In this document: in pieces, positions 1 through 4,932 of the stretch
How the letters are laid out: each line of letters begins with the position of its first letter
Numbering within the stretch: position 1 is the stretch's first letter
Origin: Nanobdellota archaeon
GTDB taxonomy: Archaea > Nanobdellota > Nanobdellia > Pacearchaeales > GW2011-AR1
Assembly: GCA_018901675.1 (NCBI GenBank)
Contig: JAHIEH010000053.1
Span: forward strand, 1-13,631
Reading direction: 5' to 3'
Length of the DNA stretch: 13,631 nucleotides
Notes under the pieces: generated by a model
The model's database searches: none
The model's input: the letters and a program-made list of their open reading frames with translations, nothing else
Told to the model about the DNA's origin: nothing
Made by a program: the position numbers and the translations under genes

Positions 1-149
1 GGACGATAAAAAGGCTTTGGAGAGAGTTAGGAAGCTTAAAAAAAGCAGTAGAGCATTACAACTACAAGAGACCACATAGAAGCTTGACAAATGGAAAGCT
101 TAGAACTCCTTATCAAGCTTTCCTTGAAAAGATGAGAAAGAAAAAATAA
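1..149 (+). CDS. IS transposase / integrase-core protein, C-terminal end only (5' truncated by window)
   Basis: An open frame enters from the left edge (first full codon at 3) and stops at TAA 147-149, giving 48 residues. It contains HYNYKRPHRSL followed by TPYQAF, the typical C-terminal end of the DDE integrase core in IS3/IS481-type transposases, where the family pattern is YN..RPH..L...TP..AF. The catalytic DDE residues lie outside the window, so activity cannot be judged. A probable IS end follows at about 206. The exact IS family cannot be fixed from this fragment. Confidence 0.85.
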   Translation, partial: TIKRLWRELGSLKKAVEHYNYKRPHRSLTNGKLRTPYQAFLEKMRKKK

Positions 150-206
150 TTAAAGAGAAAATGGCTAACTTAAAACATCAAGGTAACTTTAATAGCGGAC
201 ACTACA
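150..206 (+). mobile_element. Probable right end of the insertion sequence, including terminal inverted repeat
   Basis: The 57 bp after the transposase stop end in AATAGCGGACACTACA. Read inwards this is TGTAGTGTCCGC, a TG...CA-type terminus like those of IS3/IS481-group elements. The neighbouring YhbY frame shows family-like sequence up to the KKWRK codons and unrelated residues from codon 78 (bases 206-204) onwards, which places the element boundary at about 206. The left end and any target duplication are outside the window, so the boundary is inferred. Confidence 0.5.
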
Positions 207-437
207 TTTTCTCCACTTCTTTAGGAATATAGTAAAACCCACAATTCTTGCAGTATAACTCTTTCCCAGATGCTTCAAAATCTTTTCAACAATTTCTTTA
301 ATCTCGTCCCTATCCCGCCCAGCACTTTTCAGCAGGCAAACCTTGACATTCTCATGATTTTTAAACATGCTTTCTAAAGTCCCCATAAAGTTCTCACTGC
401 ATCCCTGCTTTCCAAGTTGAACAGAACATTGTTTCAT
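189..437 (-). CDS. YhbY/CRM-domain RNA-binding protein with IS-derived C-terminal tail
   Basis: The 82 residues match the CRS1/YhbY (CRM) fold used by ribosome-assembly and intron-binding proteins. The GxxG RNA-binding loop GKQG is at 9-12, an LKSA segment at 36-39, an acidic/basic helix at 42-57 and the closing strand VGFTIFLKK at 66-74. The family role is binding pre-rRNA or the large subunit; the exact target here is unknown. The core domain looks complete. The last five residues (CSVRY) and stop are read from the neighbouring IS end, so the native tail seems to have been replaced. ATG at 437 lies about 31 bp from a TATA box, consistent with a short or absent leader. NFACT-R, another probable ribosome-linked RNA binder, lies upstream on the same strand. 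Confidence 0.82.
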   Translation of the reverse strand: MKQCSVQLGKQGCSENFMGTLESMFKNHENVKVCLLKSAGRDRDEIKEIVEKILKHLGKSYTARIVGFTIFLKKWRKCSVRY

Positions 438-461
438 GTGCGTAACAAAACAAAGAAAAAA

Positions 462-476
462 TGTTTTTTATACTTT
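462..476 (-). promoter_or_regulatory. TATA box for the YhbY gene
   Basis: On the minus strand AAGTATAAAAAACA lies about 30 bp upstream of the ATG at 437. This is the usual archaeal TATA distance for a leaderless or very short-leader transcript. Confidence 0.5.
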
Positions 477-484
477 TGCAATGA

Positions 485-868
485 TTAATTTTCTAAAAAC
501 TCCTCAACATCTCTCTTCTTTACAACTATAGTTTTGTGTTTCTTTACCCCAAAAGTTCCTGTTTTCATTCCTTTTATTTTGTAAGTGTCCACGCCTTTAA
601 ACACATGAATTTTAACATCTTTTTTATTGTCTCTCCAGTCCTGGCTCTTGCTCGCGCAGAAAATTGATGCTTCTTTTATATCTTGCTTGTTTGCTTTTCC
701 TTTGATATTCACAAAGGGGCTTCCCGGATTTGCAGTATGAAGGATATCTTCGTTTTTTCCAACCTGGCTAATAAGTTGTTCATTACTCTCTGCATCTTTT
801 CCAGCTAGTACAATTTTTCCAGAGCTTGTTGCAAACTCCCTGAATTTTACTTTTTTCTCGCTTTTCAT
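485..868 (-). CDS. Stand-alone NFACT-R (DUF814) RNA-binding domain protein
   Basis: The 127 residues correspond to the NFACT-R domain alone. Matching blocks are SSGKIVLAGKDAESNE (15-30), DILHTANPGSP (41-51) and SKSQDW (73-78), equivalent to the family's G.....GRd..qNe, D...H....G.p and S.S..W motifs. In full-length RqcH/NEMF/Tae2 proteins this domain follows NFACT-N and coiled coils and acts in rescue of stalled large subunits. Short stand-alone versions are known in archaea and bacteria, with poorly understood function. The basic C-terminus (KKHK, VVKKRD) fits RNA contact. The gene sits 47 bp upstream of the YhbY gene, which probably has its own TATA box. ATG is at 868; an A/T-rich TATA-like stretch lies at about 890-897. 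Confidence 0.85.
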   Translation of the reverse strand: MKSEKKVKFREFATSSGKIVLAGKDAESNEQLISQVGKNEDILHTANPGSPFVNIKGKANKQDIKEASIFCASKSQDWRDNKKDVKIHVFKGVDTYKIKGMKTGTFGVKKHKTIVVKKRDVEEFLEN

Positions 869-870
869 GC

Positions 871-887
871 CTGAAGTAAATATTCAG
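871..887. repeat. Short inverted repeat directly upstream of the NFACT-R start
   Basis: CTGAA, a 7-bp spacer and TTCAG form a 5-bp inverted repeat that begins three bases before the ATG and ends short of the probable TATA box. It could be an operator, but five-base arms also arise by chance. Confidence 0.25.
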
Positions 888-1021
888 CATTTTTATTCTT
901 TTGCTTAAGTAAAAGCTTTTTTTATTAACTAATATCTCTTGGTTCAAACCAACCAAAAGGTTAATAATGTTATTTTTATTACTTATCTTATACAAATCTA
1001 TCTTAAAAGCTGGGGGTAAAA

Positions 1022-2041
1022 ATGAGACGAAGAAGAAAGGAAAAAAAAGGTTTAATACAAAGAATAAGCTATCCTGCATTTAAAATTCTAACTGGTTCAG
1101 ATCTTTCATCAAGAAAACTTCCTGCAATTAGCGTTGCGAGTGTTCATGCAGGTCCTAAAGTGTGGATTACTGCTTGTGCCCATGGCGACGAGGTGGGGGG
1201 GATAGTTGTTGTTCAAGAAGTACTCAAACGCCTAAAAAAATCTCCTTTGATAAAGGGAAGCGTTTTGGCATTTCCTATGATGAATCCCCTGGGTTTTGAA
1301 AATCAATCAAGGAACATCTCTCCAAGTGAGGAAGATTTAAACAGAAAATTTCCAGGGGATAAAAATGGTTCTTTGGCAGAAAGAATATCTGACAAAATAT
1401 TTACTACCATTCTGGATACAAAACCCGATTTAGTGATAGATTTGCATAATGACTGGCGTGATTCTATTCCTTATACATTAATAGACTTCAGTCCAGGAGC
1501 AAAATGCAAAGATACTTATGAAAAAGTTAAATCTTTCAGTAAAAGAACAGGATTTGTTATTATAACTGAACAGGAAACTGACCCCGATGCAGAGGGGCTG
1601 AAAAAGACACTTTCTTACAGCCTTATTAAGAAGGACATCCCCGCAATAGTTCTGGAGTTAGGCGAGCCAAATGTGGTAAATGAAAATTATGTTGAAGATG
1701 GCGTGGTTTCTATCTGGAACCTGCTTGTTTCTCTTGGCATGGTTGCAAAAGTTGAAGACCCCTTTAATTATAAAACTCCAGATTTTCTCAAAGAGAAAAT
1801 CCTGAATTATTCACTTTCTCCTACAAGTTCTACTAGTGGAATAATCCGATTTTATGCAAAACCAGGGGATATAGTAAAAAAAGGGCAGATAATAGCAAAA
1901 ATATATAACTCTTATGGCGAGCTGGAAGAATCTCTTTTGGCAGTTCAAGACGGAATTGTTTTAGGGCATTCAGATTCTTCTGTTGCCTTTCCAGGAGCTC
2001 CTGTAATGGCTTTTGGTATTATAGACGATAAACAAGATTGA
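1022..2041 (+). CDS. AstE/AspA-family zinc-dependent deacylase (succinylglutamate desuccinylase / aspartoacylase-like)
   Basis: The 339-residue protein belongs to the M14-like AstE/AspA amidohydrolases, which remove acyl groups from amino acids or related amides using one zinc. Zinc ligands are H54 and E57 in AHGDE, and H142 in DLHND. N107-R108 in DLNRKFPG would bind substrate carboxylate and E212 in LELGEP is the catalytic glutamate. The C-terminal 70 residues (about 272-333) form the barrel-sandwich domain of the family (SGIIRFYAKPGDIVKKGQ), so it is full length. The natural substrate cannot be told from sequence; no arginine- or aspartate-catabolism genes are nearby. ATG at 1022 is preceded by GGGGGT at 1012-1017, a plausible Shine-Dalgarno site, and a TATA-like TTATACAAA near 988-996. 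It is divergent from the NFACT-R gene and monocistronic here. Confidence 0.88.
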   Translation: MRRRRKEKKGLIQRISYPAFKILTGSDLSSRKLPAISVASVHAGPKVWITACAHGDEVGGIVVVQEVLKRLKKSPLIKGSVLAFPMMNPLGFENQSRNISPSEEDLNRKFPGDKNGSLAERISDKIFTTILDTKPDLVIDLHNDWRDSIPYTLIDFSPGAKCKDTYEKVKSFSKRTGFVIITEQETDPDAEGLKKTLSYSLIKKDIPAIVLELGEPNVVNENYVEDGVVSIWNLLVSLGMVAKVEDPFNYKTPDFLKEKILNYSLSPTSSTSGIIRFYAKPGDIVKKGQIIAKIYNSYGELEESLLAVQDGIVLGHSDSSVAFPGAPVMAFGIIDDKQD

Positions 2042-2361
2042 GCCGGTTTGCGTGGCTATCTGTTTTAATCCCAACTAAAAATGAATGGTCATATCTAAAG
2101 GGATTAACAACTGATTAGTAATTTGTTTTTTATGTATTAATATATTTTTTACTAATTCGGTACTCTCAACTTAAAGGGATATTCTTCTTCTAATTTTAAA
2201 ATTTACCTTTATTTACCTGTAAAATTTGCACTCCTCACACTTGTTCGTCGTGAATGTATTAAAATTATTAATTGAACTGCGAACGAATGTGAGTAGCAAT
2301 TTAGAAAACTTTAAATCTGGGTCATGTCCCGATAACTTGATAGTATTTACTAATTCCTTTT
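2042..2361. other. 320-bp non-coding gap with three inverted repeats
   Basis: No credible gene is visible. Three separate inverted repeats follow one another: TTAATCCC (2065-2072) with GGGATTAA (2100-2107); ATTAGTAA (2114-2121) with TTACTAAT (2149-2156); and 14-nt arms at 2234-2247 and 2280-2293 that pair with one mismatch and one G-U. A T-rich tract (2122-2131) after the first could end the plus-strand deacylase transcript. The gap separates convergent genes. Confidence 0.6.
2234..2293. repeat. Imperfect inverted repeat, 14-nt arms
   Basis: CTCACACTTGTTCG (2234-2247) pairs with CGAACGAATGTGAG (2280-2293): twelve Watson-Crick pairs, one G-U and one mismatch across a 32-nt A/T-rich spacer. 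Flanking AAATTTGC and GCAATTT (with a small bulge) extend the symmetry outwards to about 2222-2302. It could be a terminator-like hairpin, a small RNA or a degenerate transposable end. Confidence 0.5.
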
Positions 2362-2811
2362 TTAACTTTTAGAATCTCTCAGCCATTTATCAACTATCTT
2401 TAAGCATTTTTTCTGGTTTCTCCATTTCAGCTTTTCCCCTGCTTCCTTAAATGTTAACCATTTACATCCAGAATGTTCCAGCTTATCCAGCTTTGGTTTT
2501 TCTTTTTTAACTTCAGCAGCATAAAGCGAATATTTCTGCCCAACAAATCCCTTTCTGTCAGGCAATTCCCTGTTGTATTTATATTTTCCAGAAATATTGA
2601 ATTTTTTTATTTCCTTTATTTTTAGCCCTGTTTCTTCTTTAAGTTCTCTTTTCACAGCATGTTTTTTGCTTTCCAAAAACCTAATCCCCCCTTTAGGAAA
2701 CTCCAATCCTATCCAGTGGAGTTTCCTCTTTAAAAGAAGGTACTCAACACCTTTGCTAGTTTTTGCATATGTTACAATAAAAACTGCTTTGCGGAATTTT
2801 TGGGTTTTCAT
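2362..2811 (-). CDS. NUDIX hydrolase, co-transcribed with RuBisCO
   Basis: The 149 residues carry a perfect Nudix box from G41 to L63 (G-x5-E47-x7-R55-E56-L-x-E59-E60-x-G62-L), so the metal-binding, diphosphate-cleaving site is intact. FPKGGI just before the box and GQKYSLYAAEV at 91-101 recall diadenosine-polyphosphate and RNA-pyrophosphohydrolase branches of the superfamily, but substrate is not fixed by sequence. Its ATG (2811) is one nucleotide after the RuBisCO stop, so translation is probably coupled. An Ap4A- or ADP-ribose-type activity would release AMP or ribose 5-phosphate near the archaeal nucleoside pathway that feeds RuBisCO; that link is inference from position only. Confidence 0.88.
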   Translation of the reverse strand: MKTQKFRKAVFIVTYAKTSKGVEYLLLKRKLHWIGLEFPKGGIRFLESKKHAVKRELKEETGLKIKEIKKFNISGKYKYNRELPDRKGFVGQKYSLYAAEVKKEKPKLDKLEHSGCKWLTFKEAGEKLKWRNQKKCLKIVDKWLRDSKS

Positions 2812-2812
2812 T

Positions 2813-4075
2813 TTATTCCCACTGTTCCAAAGTAGATTTCAATTCCCCATGTGTTTTAGCATATTCTTTCAGAGAAATATTCTTCATAACCGAATCTATT
2901 GCTTGTCTTGCTGCTACAGCCCCAAATCTAGTCCCAAGTTTATTTCCATGTATGCCGCCCCCCATTTGTATCACTAAATCTTCCCCTAGATGTTTTATTA
3001 AAAATGGCACATGCCCCGGATGCAAACCGCCAGAAGAGACTGCGAGAACTGGTTTTATTTTTTCCCAGTTTTGGGTTAATCTTAATTTTGTTGCCTTGAC
3101 ATTTTTCATTTCAATTTCCTGTTCAAGCTCTTCGATATCTTTTATGTTTCCTTCTAGTTTCCCAATTCCCGTTCCAATATGCAATGTATCCACCCCGATT
3201 AATCTCGCAAAATCAGCAATAACCATCATATTTATTCCATGCTTTTCGTTTCTGTCAAAAGCAGCATGCATTGCCCTGTGTGCATGAATTGCGAGTTTAA
3301 AATCTGCTTCTCTCAATGTTTGAAGTGCAGCCCATCCTGCTGTAAGCATATCAATCATAACATACTTCCCACCTAAATCTTCCACAATTTGGGCTCTTTT
3401 CATCATCTCTTTTGTTTCTGCAGTTACATTCACAAGATAAGCTTTTTTCTCTCCTGTTTCTTCTTCTGCTTTATTTGCCATTTCTAATGTCCTTGAAATT
3501 CTTTCTTCAAAAACATTAAATTTCTGGCTCGCTAAATTCTCATCGTCTTTCACAAAATCGCAACCTCCAACCCATGATTCATAAGCGCTTTTTGCATGGT
3601 CTTTTGTTATTAACCCAAGTTTTGGTTTTATTATTGTTCCAAGCAAAGGCCTATTTTTGACTTTCATAAATCTTCTTATACCTTCAACTCCAAATTTTGG
3701 GCCTGAAAATTTTTTTATTATTGATTTTGGAAATGAGATATCCTCTAATCTTATTGCTTTAACACTTTTCATCCCAAAAATATTTCCAGCAATACTGGAA
3801 AGAATATTAGGCACATTATTTCCTTCAAAAAGTTCAGAAGGATACGCAATCTTTACAAAATTCCTGTTTATAGAATAAACTTTTGCCCCAAGTCTATTCA
3901 CATAATCTTTTTTTGTTCCAACATCTGTCCAGGTCCCAATACTTGATTCAAGAGCAACTGTGTTTGCTGCCTCTTTAATGCTTAATCCGCGAGCAGGCTC
4001 AATTCTGAACAAGCATATCAAATCATCTTTTGGTTTGTAATTCAATTCTACAAATTCAAGTTTTTTTTCTGGCAT
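2813..4075 (-). CDS. rbcL: Ribulose-1,5-bisphosphate carboxylase, form III (archaeal) large subunit
   Basis: The 420-residue protein is a full-length archaeal RuBisCO with every active-site residue. N-terminal domain: E43, T48-W49 in SSIGTWT and N98. Barrel: K150 and K152 in IIKPKLGL; the carbamylated lysine K176 with D178 and E179 in FVKDDEN; H266-R267 in HAHRAMH; H299; loop-6 K306 in GKLEG; S348-G349-G350; and the phosphate-binding GGG at 372-374. It joins CO2 and ribulose bisphosphate into two 3-phosphoglycerates. In archaea this normally belongs to the AMP-recycling pathway with AMP phosphorylase and ribose-1,5-bisphosphate isomerase, which are absent from this window. Length and sequence suit form III or the DPANN III-like group, not plant-type form I. 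Its start overlaps the upstream membrane-protein gene by 20 bp and its stop is 1 nt from the NUDIX start. Confidence 0.96.
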   Translation of the reverse strand: MPEKKLEFVELNYKPKDDLICLFRIEPARGLSIKEAANTVALESSIGTWTDVGTKKDYVNRLGAKVYSINRNFVKIAYPSELFEGNNVPNILSSIAGNIFGMKSVKAIRLEDISFPKSIIKKFSGPKFGVEGIRRFMKVKNRPLLGTIIKPKLGLITKDHAKSAYESWVGGCDFVKDDENLASQKFNVFEERISRTLEMANKAEEETGEKKAYLVNVTAETKEMMKRAQIVEDLGGKYVMIDMLTAGWAALQTLREADFKLAIHAHRAMHAAFDRNEKHGINMMVIADFARLIGVDTLHIGTGIGKLEGNIKDIEELEQEIEMKNVKATKLRLTQNWEKIKPVLAVSSGGLHPGHVPFLIKHLGEDLVIQMGGGIHGNKLGTRFGAVAARQAIDSVMKNISLKEYAKTHGELKSTLEQWE

Positions 4076-4358
4076 TTTTTATGTTCTCTTTATATTGAAG
4101 ATGTAATTTAAAATCTTCTGCTAAATATCTAAACTGATTAGATAGATGATTATAATCTGAACTGATTTTTGTTTGAGCAAGAGCAATTGTGAAGCTGAAT
4201 CCTATATTAAATATCAGCAATGCTATAATTATATCTTCTGTTTGCCACGAGCCTCTGAATATCTTCTTAATTAGTTGATATAATATAAACAAACCCAAGA
4301 GAATTAAAATTATTATTGCGATATTTTCTAAAGCATTTATGGAAGCATTTCTTTTCAT
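4056..4358 (-). CDS. Two-TM small membrane protein, first-half partner of the RuBisCO operon
   Basis: From ATG 4358 the product is 100 residues: a TM segment at about 11-31, a short basic loop with RGSW, a second TM at about 43-64, then a charged, helical, probably cytoplasmic tail to residue 100. A longer frame begins with TTG at 4373, but ATG 4358 is preferred because it forms an ATGA overlap with the stop of the preceding 34-codon gene. The 3' end overlaps the RuBisCO start by 20 bp. I do not recognise a named family; similar two-TM proteins with a helical tail are common in DPANN genomes. Function is unknown. An anchoring or scaffold role is possible only as speculation from its position. 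Confidence 0.72.
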   Translation of the reverse strand: MKRNASINALENIAIIILILLGLFILYQLIKKIFRGSWQTEDIIIALLIFNIGFSFTIALAQTKISSDYNHLSNQFRYLAEDFKLHLQYKENIKNARKKT

Positions 4359-4459
4359 TTTACTATAAGCCAAGTTGTCAGAGCAACAAGGATTAACAAG
4401 GCAACTGCAAGCAATGTCCAGAATAATCTTCTTCCAAAAATCCCCCCTCTTTTGTTCAT
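4355..4459 (-). CDS. 34-residue single-TM peptide starting the RuBisCO operon
   Basis: This short gene encodes MNKRGGIFGRRLF, a hydrophobic span (about residues 13-32) and a final lysine. Support is unusually good for its size. AAAGGAGAT (4465-4473) places GGAG seven bases from the ATG, the best Shine-Dalgarno match in the window. The stop overlaps the next gene's start as ATGA. The arginine/lysine-rich N-terminus before the TM fits an N-in anchor, and the MNK(K/R)G beginning recurs in the pilin-like gene at 7034. No known domain; function unknown. Confidence 0.68.
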   Translation of the reverse strand: MNKRGGIFGRRLFWTLLAVALLILVALTTWLIVK

Positions 4460-4509
4460 TTTAAATCTCCTTTGAGTTTAAAAGGCAAAAAACTTCCTGT
4501 TTTTTTCAT
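4456..4509 (-). CDS. Possible 17-codon leader ORF of the RuBisCO operon
   Basis: ATG at 4509 opens MKKTGSFLPFKLKGDLK and stops at TGA 4458-4456, which overlaps the ATG of the 34-residue gene as ATGA. The ATG lies about where transcription should start from the TATA box centred at about 4538, so it could be translated as a leaderless leader peptide. The downstream Shine-Dalgarno site lies inside it. Seventeen codons can stay open by chance, so this is tentative. Confidence 0.3.
   Translation of the reverse strand: MKKTGSFLPFKLKGDLK
4465..4473 (-). promoter_or_regulatory. Strong Shine-Dalgarno site for the 34-residue peptide gene
   Basis: AAAGGAGAT on the minus strand, with seven bases between GGAG and the ATG at 4459. 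It decides this start and shows that some genes in this genome use leadered translation. Confidence 0.65.
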
Positions 4510-4530
4510 ATTATAAAGTAATAAGCCCGG

Positions 4531-4546
4531 TTTTTTATATTTATCT
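4531..4546 (-). promoter_or_regulatory. TATA box of the RuBisCO operon
   Basis: GATAAATATAAAAAACC on the minus strand matches the archaeal TATA box. Starting about 26 bp downstream (about 4512) would give a leader of about 50 nt before the Shine-Dalgarno-led 34-residue gene. Confidence 0.55.
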
Positions 4547-4606
4547 TTTTTAAACCTTCCTTTCTTATACTATACATAGAAATAAATTTAGTTTTTATAT
4601 TTTTAC

Positions 4607-4653
4607 TTCCCCCGCTTGTTCTCTCCCAATAGCGGGATGATGTGCCGGCATCC
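4607..4653. other. GC-rich structured patch between ferredoxin and the RuBisCO promoter
   Basis: In otherwise A/T-rich DNA this patch holds CCCGCT (4611-4616) paired with AGCGGG (4631-4636), then GGATG (4634-4638) paired with CATCC (4648-4652) and the palindrome TGCCGGCA. The two hairpins share bases and so are alternatives. It lies just after the ferredoxin stop on the minus strand, so a terminator is likely; no run of T follows directly. Confidence 0.4.
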
Positions 4654-4674
4654 ACAATTTTCTGTTTTCTCTTC

Positions 4675-4887
4675 TTAATTAGACAAAGAAATAGCATCAT
4701 GCTTGCAGGCTTCAACACATGCTCCGCAATCTATGCATTTCTTTGAATCAAAAATAACTTTTCTCTCTCTTTTCAATGCACCGACTGGACAGGCTTCCAC
4801 GCATCCTATACATGCCCCCCCGCAACTACAGCTGGAGCATTTTCCATCTTTCCAACAGCATTTTTTATAATTTATTTTTATTGGCAT
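4675..4887 (-). CDS. Cys-rich 2[4Fe-4S] ferredoxin
   Basis: The 70 residues contain twelve cysteines. The C-terminal site CIDCGACVEAC (53-63) is a regular Cx2Cx2Cx3C cluster motif, lacking the usual proline after the last Cys. The N-terminal half has C10, C11, C17, C20, C22, C26, C29 and C33-P34. The end fits Cx2Cx3CP (26-33), but the fourth ligand must come from C22 (Cx3 spacing) or another of the extra cysteines. It probably carries electrons in the cytoplasm. The extra cysteines could hold an additional metal. A TATA box lies 25 bp before ATG 4887, so it is likely leaderless and separate from cysS upstream. No redox partner gene is visible nearby. Confidence 0.9.
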   Translation of the reverse strand: MPIKINYKKCCWKDGKCSSCSCGGACIGCVEACPVGALKRERKVIFDSKKCIDCGACVEACKHDAISLSN

Positions 4888-4905
4888 AATCCTTAAAAAA
4901 AATTG

Positions 4906-4918
4906 TTATTTATATAGT
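4906..4918 (-). promoter_or_regulatory. TATA box of the ferredoxin gene
   Basis: ACTATATAAATAAC on the minus strand, centred about 25 bp before the ATG at 4887. This is one of the clearest promoters in the window and predicts a leaderless or nearly leaderless transcript. Confidence 0.6.
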
Positions 4919-4932
4919 TTGCGAAAAGAGAT

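Noticed and set aside
783..1079. 98-codon frame on the minus strand across the divergent promoter region
   Set aside because: It overlaps the start of the deacylase, the NFACT-R N-terminus and both promoters; its composition is low-complexity Phe/Lys-rich with no family resemblance.
2573..3878. Plus-strand frames opposite the NUDIX and RuBisCO genes
   Set aside because: They are antisense shadows of well-identified proteins, with F/S/P-rich composition and no motifs.
4359..4373. TTG start adding MAYSK to the two-TM protein
   Set aside because: ATG 4358 forms an ATGA overlap with the upstream gene's stop, which explains the start better.
4506..4718. 70-codon minus-strand frame between ferredoxin and RuBisCO operon
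   Set aside because: It overlaps the ferredoxin 3' end in another frame, the GC-rich hairpin patch and the RuBisCO promoter; no family signal.
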